64,000 nt of DNA from Ceratopteris richardii (Eukaryota > Streptophyta > Polypodiopsida > Polypodiales > Pteridaceae), in the NCBI GenBank assembly GCA_020310875.1, contig CM035407.1, forward strand, positions 225,559,586 to 225,623,585, in the 5' to 3' direction. Shown piece by piece: positions 10,451-20,753 of the stretch. A model generated the notes under the pieces. That model was not told where the DNA came from. It ran no database searches and worked only from the letters and a program-made list of their open reading frames with translations. Position 1 is the stretch's first letter. Each line of letters starts with the position of its first letter. Both the position numbers and the translations under genes were made by a program.

Positions 10451-12450
10451 GCAATGTCGAATTTTCTACCAAAAGATCCTTACATCTATCTTTGGTGAAT
10501 TTAAAAGAGAAAACTTTTCTAACTGAAGAAGAAATCATAAGTTTTAAATCATTCAAGAAAAACACATACTGAATTATCTAAGATCCAACCAGAGGAAGTT
10601 GGCACATCTGCATCTTTGAGTAATTCCTTCCAAATTTCATGAATGGTAGGTAAAATGGCTTTAACACAATTGCTTAACCATTTGGAAACATCCATGAGAG
10701 AAGTTTTACATGATGCATCTATAAATCTCAGTTTGATGGGATTCTTATGGAATTTCAAGACTGTATATAAAAATGGTAAATTTTGATACCGTTTGAAACC
10801 ATAAGATTTACAAAAATCTTGATGACTCGAAATAAGTTCTCCAAAAAAAACAAACATAAGAAATCATAAAATTTCTATAAATTTTTTTAGTGAAGTCAAA
10901 TCACTTACTGATAAGTTATCTAATGAAGGGGAATTCATCGCTAAAGCTAAATCAATGTTCATAGAATCTTTTTTCATTACTATTGATTTCCAATGCGAAA
11001 AAATTCCATGAATACCTAAATATTCTTCAAATTTCACAATGAAATGATCAATGCTCTTTTCTATATCTTTAAGGATGCAAGCATCCTTAGAGGTATGAAG
11101 TCTATATTTTGTTGCTCTAGAAAAAAGTTCTTTCAAATAGCTCAAAATCAACAATCTATCTTGCTCTTTCATATTTCTTCAAATATCATTGTAATTGAAG
11201 GCTTTTTGACCCAAAGTTTTCATATATTTGTATATAATCAAAGGATGGACCCAAAGCTTTCTTAGATAAGAAGGAAGAGATTCGATCACTTCTTGTGATT
11301 TCAAAATAGAGTTCAAACCAAATTTATCGATTTTGAGAAGTAAAGATAGTAATTAGTAAAAGTCTTCTTGAAATCAAAGGACTATGAGAAACACAAGAGG
11401 ATTTTAGAAACTTGGATATGAGAATTCGAAGTTGAAAACTATGGGATTTTCTAAGACTTAAATCCTCATGAAAGAATTTTCAAGGATATATAGAAGTTTA
11501 AAGAGGACTATTTTGTTATACTTTTCAAAGATTTTGAAAGAAAAAGACCCCTCTTGCATAATTCTATCCAAGAAAATTGATCTTCCTTTAAAATCACTAA
11601 ACTTAAGAGATTGATCATTCAAAGAGCTAAGAAAATTTTCATTAGAAGACGATGATGGGAAATCCTCATCCATTGAGTCTAACCTATAGCATGAGCTAAG
11701 GAACCTATGGGGAGAGGAAATAGAAACATTAATTTTACGATGAGGAACCCAAATATCTCTATGTCGAGAAGACGAGATGGTTGAGGAAAGTTTGGATATC
11801 TACGCCATAACATAGGAGTTTTCTTATTGATAGATGTGCTCTTACAAAGGCTAGATTTTCCTTCTAAATTGAAGCGTTTTGGGAAGAAGGTATGCAAAGT
11901 TCGCATCCAAAATAATTTGCTAGGCAATGTTGCTTTGTAAAACTCTTTAGAGTTTCTAAAATTACCTTCTATGTGTTCAATAGGAAAACAACAAAAGGAT
12001 TCAAAACCATATTTTTCTATGGATGCATAAAGAGGTCTTACTTTTTCAATTAAAATTCTTTTGGAATGAATTTTCCTAGCTTCTCTAACATGCTCTTGAA
12101 AACGAATAAATTAAGTCCAAAAAGTTTGACCAACATGTAAAAATGAACTATCATAAATATTATAGATTACATAAATGACTTGTGAACAATAAATTGAACT
12201 TAATGGATTATCTTCATGAAAATGCTTTTTTCATAAACTCCTTAAACGAAGAAGATCTTTTATTGAATTATAATGAGTATTAATTAAAACTATTTTGAAA
12301 GAAGTCCAATGAATATGACCATTATCTAAGCAATGCAAAGAATTCAAATTAGATCTAGCTAATAATTTGAACCTTTCTCTTCCACTACTATAAACACGAT
12401 AAGGAACAAGATTTGAAGAAGAGGATCGCTCAAAATTAGATGAATGAGAA
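10450..12450 (-). mobile_element. Penelope-like retroelement relic with N-terminal GIY-YIG endonuclease and downstream RT
   Basis: In minus-strand order, a GIY-YIG nuclease domain comes first (about 12210-11875): VIYVIYNIYDSSFLHVGQT, then the R-x3-H helix in RFQEHVREARK, LYASIEKYGFESF, and the closing WMRTLHTFFPKRFN. After a low-similarity spacer comes an RT-like region (11170-10550) with LPFLYTVLKFHKNPIKLRFI, which resembles the Penelope-like RT segment (LP-Y---K-HK---RFI--S). No LTR or gag is seen. Penelope-like elements normally carry GIY-YIG after the RT. A clade with it in front is known from green-lineage genomes, and this order fits that clade. The copy is broken, with several interruptions. 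A coding-like stretch also precedes the nuclease (12440-12240). A host gene with GIY-YIG is less likely given the RT segment. Confidence 0.6.
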
Positions 12451-12460
12451 GTGTACAGAA

Positions 12461-12890
12461 CTTGTCAAAGTGTATAGTAAGCTCAATGCTTATTGACACT
12501 AACTAATATTCCAATGTTAAATTACAATGTGTCTGTATATGTCTCCAAAACTAAATGTGTGCTAATATAAAACTAAATTTGCTAAATTTAGATACAAAAT
12601 CTGAATGTGTTCTAAATGTACTGAATGTAGTTACAAAATCTGAATCTAGGCAGAATTTTAAGAACTAGATATGAAAGTTTGTTCATAAAGTGCCTAAGAG
12701 GTATGAAGAGTGTGTGTATGTGAGTTTAGAGTGCATAGAAATAGTTCACAATTATTTGTACAGAAAACTCTAACTGAATAACAAGGGAAACTCCTCCTTA
12801 TGTTGATGTAGAAGGTTTGAAGCCTAAGAAGAAGAGGACAGAAAATAGAACTTGTTACTCACAAAATTCACCAAGAGCTAATGGTGGTTG
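12461..12890. other. No gene; nothing recognised
   Basis: AT-rich non-coding sequence with loosely repeated words (CTAAATGT, ACAAAATCTGAAT) at about 12540-12660. It ends exactly where the copia A LTR begins. Confidence 0.5.
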
Positions 12891-13086
12891 TGTTGATATA
12901 TTTAGGTAGTGATGTGTGTGAACAGACTAGGATTGTCGAGGCACTTGTTGATACGCCTATAACCCTAACGGGTCACTTATCTTTGTGCATTCTAGTGGCA
13001 ATACATTCAGTATTGTGTGTTTTTCTCCAGGCTTCATCCTCTTCCTTGTGCTATTCACGTGCTTCCCTAGACCTCAAATTCTAACG
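12891..13086 (+). repeat. 5' LTR of copia family A
   Basis: Begins TGTTGATATATTTAGG, as at 2199, and ends about CTAACG. It is followed at 13089 by TGGTATCAGGGG, a near match to the initiator tRNA-Met primer site, which marks this as a 5' LTR. Confidence 0.8.
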
Positions 13087-14396
13087 ATTGGTATCAGGGG
13101 AGGTCGTCGCTTCATCTAGGGCGTTGTCTAGAGCCTTCCATTTAGAGTCTCAGAATAGCTCAAAACTTGGTGATCATACTCAATGTGATTAGGAAATCAA
13201 AACAGCTTCACTATGCAGTGTCAAAATCGCAATATGAGCTCATTTCAGCCTCCAAACACACTATCATAGTGCTTCTGCATGCAATTTTGTCTTTTTGTGC
13301 CAAATATATATACAAGTTTCGGTTAGCCAGTATAAGTGTCTCCAAGTATGCTACAGGTTTATTTGAACTTGACAGGCTAGTTCTGTTCAATGTTTTGAGA
13401 TACAATCATTTTTTTGCATCAAGGTATTTTGGTCAATGGCCATGGCTAAATGCAGTGATATATTCCATATGTTGGCTGTTGAGGATAAGTTGGATGGTAC
13501 CAATCACCCATTATGGGCTTATATGATGCACATGTATTGGTTGCAAAAGGACTATGGAATATTGTGTAGGGTGTTGAAAAACGGCCTATTACACTTGCAA
13601 ACACAGTTGATGATGGTGATGTAGACAGAATTGAAGATTGCGATATTCTTCATGTTCTTGTTCATGCTACGACTCTTGCTGCACCTATTGTAGAGCAAAC
13701 TCATTGGGATGGAAGAGATGCTTAGGTACATGCATTGATAGACTTGTCTTTTAAACATGTCATTATTCCTCACATTCGCTCTTGCAGAGCAACTAAGGAT
13801 GCTTGGGATACACTTACCACTTTATACCATGCAAGAAATGAGGCTCGTGTTGCTTACCTCCGAAAACAATTGGAGGGTAAGCATGTGAATGAAGGAGATC
13901 CCATGGATAGTTTTCTAACAAAGATCAAAGATTTGAAGGAACAATTGATTGCACACGAAGTCTTGCTTGATAGTTCACTCATGCAGACTATGGTCTTCCA
14001 TATTCATATCAGAGTTTTGCTTCTAATCTTTTTTTAATTATGAAAGGCAATCCAAATATCTTAAAATTTGAGGAGTTAGTCTCTATTCTTTTGCGTGAAG
14101 ATGACTCTAAGCAGAACAGATCCATTATGCGTGTTGTGGATCAAGCTTTCCTGGCTAGTCAAAAGGGCAAAGGTAAATGGAGCTCTTCTACTAGTAAGCA
14201 AGAATATGCTAATTTTGCACAATCAAAGGAGCATGATAGAGATGAGAAGAAAATAGAAAGGCAAATTTTTTTTTGCAAATACTGTAAAGAAAATGATCAT
14301 GTCATAAAGAGCTATCCAAAACTGGCTGCTAAGGAGGCAAGGAAGAAAGAGCCTACAATGGTTGTTGCAGAGGCCTCTACACCCAAAGCAAAGTAG
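13087..14396 (+). mobile_element. Copia family A gag
   Basis: Broken gag gene of the family A element, with several breaks. The N-terminal part (13436-13600) reads FHMLAVEDKLDGTNHPLWAY. The central UBN2-type gag region follows (13735-14000; IIPHIRSCRATKDAWDTL, EGDPMDSFLTKIKDLKEQL), then a C-terminal part with a CCHC-like nucleocapsid motif (FFCKYCKENDH) at about 14265-14320. The body past 14396 is replaced by a different copia, so no pol follows. Confidence 0.85.
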
Positions 14397-14439
14397 CTCC
14401 AAAAAGTAGCTACAAAAAAAGCTTGAAAGAAGTCGCCAT

Positions 14440-15127
14440 TAGAGAGCTTGATTTGTGCCCACTTCATGTTCATTTGTAGAGATTTAAGAACTTACTCGAT
14501 CTATACATTCATCATTTACTTCTTCTCTGTTTTATTCTCTACTATACTCACTCAAAACAATAACTTCAAAAGCTCATATCTCGGGCTATATGTAATATTT
14601 TTCAGAGTTTTAAAGTGCATTGGACTACTCTTTACATCTAGTTTGCGTTGACAAAATTGCATGATCATTGAATTTACTATTTATGAGAAACATGTGTTTT
14701 TCTGCTCACTAGTTGAATCTCTATAGAGCCCCGAAAATAGCGGGAGTATTCTAGATTTTTCTAAATCTTGTTTGTAGTAATCGGTTGATCAATTGAAGTG
14801 TTTTAACTTTTATATCAAGCTACCTAAGTGTATATGCTATGTCCAAAATGATTTTTTCTTACTCCTACTAGGTTGAGAGCACTGTTCATTTTTTCTAGCA
14901 GGTGTATGTACAAAAATAGCAAGTTTTGGGAGCTAGTCATTTTGCAACTAGTCTGTCTTGACTCAAGCTTTTGAGACACTTGCTCCCAAACAGTTGGGTG
15001 CTTTTTTTATGGATTTAGGAAGCTCAAAGGGTCTACTAACCAACTCTGAAGTCTCAGATGGCTGGTGTGAAGCTGGTTGTAGCAGCACCAACTCATCTTC
15101 GCATTGCATCCACCATCTCTCTTTACA
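14440..15127 (+). repeat. 5' LTR piece of a copia related to element B
   Basis: Non-coding sequence that ends CTTTACA immediately before a primer-binding site. It resembles the right part of the element B LTR, including TTTTTCTGCTCACTAGT followed by the AGCCC(C/G)(G/T)GAAAAT-CGGGA stretch (compare 25835-25880). It is diverged, so this is an older relative of B. The left edge is approximate. Confidence 0.6.
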
Positions 15128-15128
15128 G

Positions 15129-15140
15129 TGGTATCAGAGC
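15129..15140 (+). other. Primer-binding site (initiator tRNA-Met)
   Basis: TGGTATCAGAGC directly after the LTR end, as in element B at 20738-20749. Confidence 0.85.
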
Positions 15141-15153
15141 ATAGTCAATCAAC

Positions 15154-15400
15154 ATGGGGGATGGATTTCCATCAACAAGTGACAAATTGGATAGAAGCAA
15201 ATACCTAGCATGGTCTTTAAGGATGGAGGATTATCTTCAAGGGAGGAATCTATTTGGATACACATCTGGAGATGAAGCTATGCCAACCATGAGGAACAAA
15301 AGGCAACCATCAGATGAAGAAGAGGAAATACTTTCAAGTTAGTGTTCAAAGGATGCACTTGCAAGGTCCTATATTCTAAAATCAATCTCTGATGGTATAA
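15154..15400 (+). mobile_element. Gag N-terminus of the B-related copia
   Basis: The reading MGDGFPSTSDKLDRSKYLAW and SLRMEDYLQGRNLFGYTSGD matches the start of element B gag (MADGFPSSIDKLNRGNYSAW). The similarity stops near 15400, where sequence leading into a gypsy integrase begins. Incomplete relic. Confidence 0.8.
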
Positions 15401-15689
15401 ATTTTTGATGCATTCATGAACTCCCAAACCTATTCTAAAAATAATGAGGATTATCATGTCTACACTAAGAGGTGTTTAGCTAGAATTACAATATGATTCA
15501 TGAAGTAATACAGTCTACATTGATTATTTATATGATTGCCACCCAAGAACCCATTATGTAATCCTTGTTTCTGGTTGTAAGTGTCACCAGAGAAGTGAGA
15601 TTAACATTGGTGATCTTGTTGGGGAGTGGCGATTGTTATGTGCAAAAAAATAAGGGTAGTGTATGTCAATTCTAGGTTCTAGTAACGAA

Positions 15690-16865
15690 TATCCATGGTA
15701 TTGGCAAGACAAAGTACATGTATGAGTGCCTCCATCTGGATCAGATTTTGCTTTGATGCCAATTATGGGAGGACGTGCATTTTGAAAGTGGGGCATAGAC
15801 TTTATAGGTCCTATTAACCCCCCAGCTAGAGACTCACACGCAGAGTACATTATTGTAGCCACAAATTACCTTACAAAGTGGGTGGAAGTAAAAGCCACAA
15901 CAAAGAATGATGCTCAAACGACGGCTAAGTTCTTATTTGAGAATGTTTTCACTAGATACGGGTTACCAATCGAGTTAGTAAGTGATAGAGGTACTCACTT
16001 CTTGAATGAAGTCATCGAAAACATTCTCCAAGAATCCTTGGTGATACATAAGAAGTCGGTCCCATATCATCCACAAGCTAACGGACAAGCCGAGAGCACA
16101 AATAAGATCCTATGTAATCTATTGAAAAAACTCATAAATAATAAATGCTCTGATTGGGACAAATAGCTTCATCATGCTATTTGGGCTTATCGAGTTGCCT
16201 ATAAAACAATACTCAATGCCACCCCCTTTCAGATGGTCTTTGACCAAAATGCTGTGCTACCATTGGACTTCTTAATACCAGCTTTAAAAGTAGCACAAGA
16301 GCATGAGTGGAATGGACACGAGTTGTCCTCCAAGATCTTTGATCTAGAACGGTTAGGTGAGATGAGGCTACGAGCAGTTGTAGGCATCTATACTGCAAAG
16401 AAAAGACAAAAGGCATACTTCGATGCGCACATCAAGGATAAAGGATTGAAAGAGGGAGACCTAGTGTTGGTTTATACACTCAAACAACATGCCCATAAAT
16501 TGGAAAAACAAGGATATGGGCCCATGATCATTAATAGAATCTCCACTAGTGCAGTTCAATTGGCCACTATCGAAGGTGACATCTTGCCAAACTATATTAG
16601 TAGTTGTAGGGTCAAGCTATATCAAGAACCTCTTACAGAGGATATGCTAATGAGACTCACCACTGCTAAGAAGCGAAAAGAAGAGGAGATAAGGGTTAGA
16701 GAAGAAGCACAGGTAGAGGCTCAAGAGCACATTAGGCGAAATAAGTTAAGGCGCCTAGGCCTACATATCAACCCGCAAGCCACAAAATATCACATCAACT
16801 TGTGCCAAAAATTAGGCATAATTACCTCTCGAATAATCGACCAACGTCCCTTTGTGACCTTATAG
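15690..16865 (+). mobile_element. Gypsy family G integrase
   Basis: Ty3/gypsy integrase core and C-terminal part, broken. Visible parts: FALMPIMGGRAF leading into KWGIDFIGPINPP, KWVEVKATTKNDAQTTAKFL, RYGLPIELVSDRGTHFLNEV, SVPYHPQANGQAESTNKIL, then the region after the core (MVFDQNAVLPLDFLIPA, KKRQKAYFDAHIKDKGLKEG, LVLVYTLKQHAHKLEKQGYG) and a charged tail rich in K, R and E. The element continues to the LTR at 19156 and contains the ARGONAUTE piece. Confidence 0.85.
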
Positions 16866-17985
16866 GTAGGACACGGAGATAATTTAAGGACTATGAGAGC
16901 ATTGATTGACTCAAGTGCCGCAACTAGTGCAGTTTGACTTTCCTACTTCCAAGACTTGTAGTTGAACATCAATCCCATAGAAGCCTATCTCAGAGGATTG
17001 GGAGGTGTGGAAACCCTTCAAAGCCTAATGCAACCATAGTAATTCCACCACAAAGGCAAGCACAATAGTTCAAGACAATTGCTATATCAAATAGAAAGAC
17101 ACCATTCAACAAAAAAGCAGTTCCGGGCATGAGGATGACAAGCACCAGTCTTGCCCCCACAATTCCCATCCAGACAATCCAACCAGGCCAGAAGATGAAT
17201 GAAGAAGCTACGATAAGCTCCACCACAAGATATCTGACAAGTTTGGGTACCTAAACAATTAGTTTTACCTCAAAAAAGACAATTACAAATATGGGTAACT
17301 AAGAAGCTCTTCCATACACATAATCAAAGCTCTCCCACATGAGAAAAGTTTCAACAAAGAAGCCAAGGCGAGGCAAGGGTCAAAACCAAACACCAATAGC
17401 AAAAATAGACCAACTCACCTCTTCAACAAGAGTCAAAAGACCAGCAACAATGGTATGGGTATGGAAGCCAAAAGCACCGGTTGCCCCTACAAAACCAAAG
17501 ATCCAACCACAAGGGACACGAAAGTCAAGAAACCATCCAAACATGAAGTAGCCAAAGGTGATCACTTCGCAGTCAAACACTCTTCTCAAATGGATCCCCA
17601 TAAGGAGGATTGCTCAGTTGTCAACTCGAGATCCAATGGATACCTCCAACAAAGATGGCATCAACATCCGCAAGTAACATCAAAAGCCTCGACGAGCAAC
17701 AACCATGTGCTCCTTGTACAACCCTGTCTTTTGCACCATTCAGGTCATGCATTTCCAAAGTATGCATTAATATAGGGCCACAGTACAAGGCCGTGCATAG
17801 ACACATTTGAGAATCCCAGGTGCAAGATCACATTGACATATGTCAACTATTTTTATTGTTTCTAACATCTTTCTTCTTGTTTTAATCCATTGTTCCTCCA
17901 AAAAAAAGGGAGAAGAAAAAAAAAGGGGAAGAAAAGAAGAAGAAAAGAGATAGAGAAGAAGGAGAGAGAGAGAGAGAGAGAGCTT
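16866..17985 (+). mobile_element. Gypsy G post-integrase tail, proline/lysine-rich
   Basis: This stretch between integrase and the captured host segment has no recognised domain. Plus-strand readings are rich in P, K, Q and S, with short uninterrupted frames such as 17339-17551 and 17455-17775. It ends in a purine-rich run (AAG and AG repeats, 17897-17982). It is probably element-specific tail sequence. The hydrophobic minus-strand frames here are taken as mirror readings. Confidence 0.45.
17728..17805 (+). repeat. Direct repeat flanking the ARGONAUTE piece, left copy
   Basis: Shares TTTTGCACCAT, an ATGCATT-type word and AGGGCCACA-TACAAGGCCGTGCA with 18666-18746, about 75 percent alike by eye. 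The spacing between the copies is 939 bp. Confidence 0.75.
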
Positions 17986-18426
17986 GTTCCCAAGTTTGGC
18001 TCATGGAACATGAATGAGTCATGCTTAGTTGAAGGTAGAACCGTGGATGAGTGGGCATTTGTTAGTTTTGATAGAAGTGTGTCTTGGCTAGCAGATGATA
18101 CCTTATCTGGTAGATGTCAAGAATGTGGCATGAACATGGAATCTGCAACTATTATTCCCCCTTACCATGGTAGGAGGGAAGAGCTTGAAGGTCTGCAATT
18201 TGAGAGATGCTTAACTAGTGTATGCACGAGAGCATCCAAGGAGATATCTACAAGGGGTAGTTTTGGTACCCTGCAAATCCTTGTCTGTATACTAGATGAG
18301 AAGACTCCTGTTTATGGTGAGCTAAAGAGAATATGTGAAACTAAGCCTGGTGTAGTTACCCAATGTTGTTTGTCAAGGAATATAAAGAAATTCAATTCTC
18401 AGTGTTTGGCAAATGGTGCTTTGAAG
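17986..18426 (+). pseudogene. ARGONAUTE fragment (linker and MID domain) captured in gypsy G
   Basis: About 147 residues match plant Argonaute. The piece opens with the pre-MID signature KFGSWNMNESCLVEGRTVDEW (family: G-WNM-----V-GGTV--W), then has GMNMESATIIPP, LQILVCILDEKTPVYGELKR and ICETKPGVVTQCCLSRNIKK, ending LANGALK. ARGONAUTE proteins bind small RNAs, and the MID domain holds the guide 5' phosphate. Measured from the tyrosine of VYGELK (18313), the positions matching human AGO2 Y529, K533, Q545 and K566 are Y, K, Q and K. KRICET points to the AGO1/5/10 side of the family. The match stops just before the PIWI slicer domain. No intron interrupts it, so it came from RNA or from one long exon. 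It lies in one open frame (17890-18549) with a K/R/E-rich leader and an unrelated tail. It is in element sense orientation, between integrase and the 3' LTR. Confidence 0.88.
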
Positions 18427-19155
18427 AGAGGAGATAGGAGCAGGCACTCAAAGAATTTCATCAGTGGACCATCCATACGGGCATTCATCGACAACGAAAG
18501 ACTAGCTGATGGTCCATCACAATACCAGGTGTACAACACAAAGAGATAAACATCAATCAATCATTCACCATGGTAAGAATCCTTACTTTGGCAACACCAT
18601 AACCATTATAGATTAGGAATCCTCTTCGTCAACATACCCTTGAGCACTTAGCTCAAGACCTCCAATTTTTGCACCATAATTCTTCCAATGCATTCTCCAA
18701 GTAAGCAAGCATAGGGCCACATTACAAGGCCGTGCACGAGGCACATACTTTCTTCAACTCATGCACTAACACACTTACCCATCATTCACTTGGAATGAGT
18801 ACTATGAACATCACCTTTGGATGGTCTAGCAGACATCTCGAGGACAACATCAATACGTAGGATGCAATTCGAAGCCTGCAATTGCTCCAACTCAAGCTTG
18901 ACAACCTCTTTTGAGCAACTAGCAGTTTTTGGCAGCTCACAGCAACACATTCTCACTGGAATCCAAGGAAGAATCACATACCAGGGGACTACAACTTTCA
19001 CAAGCTCGCAATGACCAATGGGTAACCAAACATAGAACCTGCTACAATTGGAAGATAGACGGCTCTTAGGATGGACACTACCTCTCAAAGAATTACATGG
19101 ACCAACCACTCCAACAAGGGTCTATCAGGGACAATAGACTCGAGAGGGGGAGGAG
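18427..19155 (+). mobile_element. Gypsy G 3' non-coding tail and polypurine tract
   Basis: After the captured segment, no further coding domain is recognised. At 19141-19155 the purine-rich CGAGAGGGGGAGGAG immediately precedes TGTTGAAGC, the start of the 3' LTR. Confidence 0.6.
18666..18746 (+). repeat. Direct repeat flanking the ARGONAUTE piece, right copy
   Basis: Counterpart of 17728-17805. The core AGGGCCACATTACAAGGCC lies at 18713-18731. Confidence 0.75.
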
Positions 19156-19464
19156 TGTTGAAGCTCAAGGTCAAGGACAAAGCATAGAAGTGCATCAAAG
19201 AAGTGGGCACACAAGAAGAGGGAGCAAGTAGGGAGCTCCAAGAAGTGTATGTCAAATTTTAAGAAGAATCCCCTACAAAAAATATGATTTTGATCACTCA
19301 AACCATTGTAAATATCATTTCACCTTTTTGTAACTCCATTTTTTCAAGCAGAGGAGTCCTCAAGCTTGAGGAGTATTAGAAGTATCATCCTACCAATTTT
19401 CATATTTCTTAGGCTTTTTTTGAGCCCTCAAATAAGCCCTCGAACCTAATTTTTAACTAGGCAG
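19156..19464 (+). repeat. 3' LTR of gypsy G, left half (split by copia B)
   Basis: Starts TGTTGAAGCTCAAGG after the polypurine tract. It matches the left half of the gypsy G LTR at 47161-47525, including GGAGTCCT-AAGCTTGAG, CAATTTTCATA and AACCTAATTTTTAA-TAGG. The rest of this LTR resumes at 26268. Confidence 0.8.
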
Positions 19465-20736
19465 TGTTGGAGCAAGTCTATGACAAGCCTAAGTATTGGC
19501 TTGAGTCTCACAAAGTCTTAGAAGAAGCTTTAAAAAGAAGACTATGTAAAGTTCACTTGTGAACTACCTCTTGTAACTTTTGAAGAGTTTACTTAATGTA
19601 AAAGTAAGAGAATCTTAAGTGGTTGAGTCCACTTGATCAAGAATGGAAAGAGGAGCCATGAATTTGTGATTTGTGGTAGGTAGAGAATCAAATCAATCAT
19701 TGATTGATTGGAGAGTGATTGAGGGAAGTTAGCCTCCCAAACTCAACTATAAATAGATGGCAGTTTTAGTCGTGGTTAGAGAGACCTATGTGAAGACCTC
19801 CAAGAGCTGAGCTTTATGCCATATCAAGGTGTGATTACAAGGCACACATATGTATCAGTAAGTCATTGTATTGTACAAGCAATATATTTTCATTTTCATG
19901 ATTATTTGAGTTCATCTTTCCATGTTCTTGTGAAGTGTACTACTCACTGCCATTACTCTCAGTTTTCTCAGTCAGCTTGCAGAGATGTTTTCTCTGAGCT
20001 TGGTGCATCATTTTCAGTGATTTAACTTGGTAAAGTGAGCTCTATAAGTCTACTATATGCTAACAAATTTTCATGTCATTTGGATGTTGCAATCTTCAGT
20101 TATGTTCATTTGAAGTCAACAGGGTCTGTTCATCTTCACTTCTCTGTCAGGTACCCGACATTTTCATTCATCTTGTCAGAGCCATTTCTCAGTGGTTACT
20201 TATCCAAATTCAGTGATTTAAAACTTGTTTGATTCAGCTTACTGTCTAGTATAACCATACAAATTTTCATAATCATTGAATTCCTAAATTTTGAGTTATG
20301 TTGATTTTTCGGCTCACTGGTCTATTTTTGTAGCAGCCCGTGAAAATCGGGATGCTGTCATCACTTGTTAAAACTCATTCTCAGTGTGTGGTTCATTATT
20401 TTTTATGCGATTACTCTTGAAAGTTAGCTCTTTAAGTTGCCTAGACTTCCCCAAGAGGAATTGAGCTAATTACTGCTGTGCTCAGAGAATTATGTAAAAC
20501 ACTGGACATGTGTATGAACCAAGAATAGCAAGTTTTCACCTCTGAGCTAACTCCAACTTATCTGTTTTGATCTATCTTTTTGAGAGTGATCTTCCAAGGT
20601 ACATAGGGTGTCTAATACATCCATTGGCAAGCTAAAAGGGCCCACCATATACTCCTGGAGTTCATTTGGCTGGTGTAGATCAAGGATTTTGCAACACCTC
20701 TTCATCTTCAAACACATACTTATCCATCTCTTCACA
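19465..20736 (+). repeat. 5' LTR of copia B
   Basis: Runs from TGTTGGAGCAAGTC to CTCTTCACA, 1272 bp. It contains the promoter elements at 19691-19755. The 3' twin is 24993-26262. Confidence 0.93.
19691..19755 (+). promoter_or_regulatory. LTR promoter: palindrome and TATA box
   Basis: TATAAATA at 19748-19755 is a good TATA box. About 45 bp upstream is the perfect palindrome AATCAATCA-T-TGATTGATT (about 19691-19709), a plausible binding site for a dimeric factor. The same arrangement is kept in the 3' LTR (TATA at 25276-25283, same offset of 283 bp). Confidence 0.6.
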
Positions 20737-20737
20737 G

Positions 20738-20749
20738 TGGTATCAGAGC
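20738..20749 (+). other. Primer-binding site of copia B
   Basis: TGGTATCAGAGC, one base after the LTR end, complementary to initiator tRNA-Met. Confidence 0.92.
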
Positions 20750-20753
20750 AAGG

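Noticed and set aside
11044-11265. Plus-strand 73-codon frame
   Set aside because: It lies opposite the Penelope-like relic coding strand and has no independent support.
16990-17226. Minus-strand hydrophobic frame of 78 codons that looks like membrane segments
   Set aside because: It mirrors a plus-strand P/K-rich element tail, and a similar mirrored frame at 17380-17601 has the same cause. No family match is recognised.
18786-19109. Minus-strand 107-codon frame with cysteines
   Set aside because: It lies in the gypsy G tail just before the polypurine tract, with no recognised domain. It is taken as a mirror reading.
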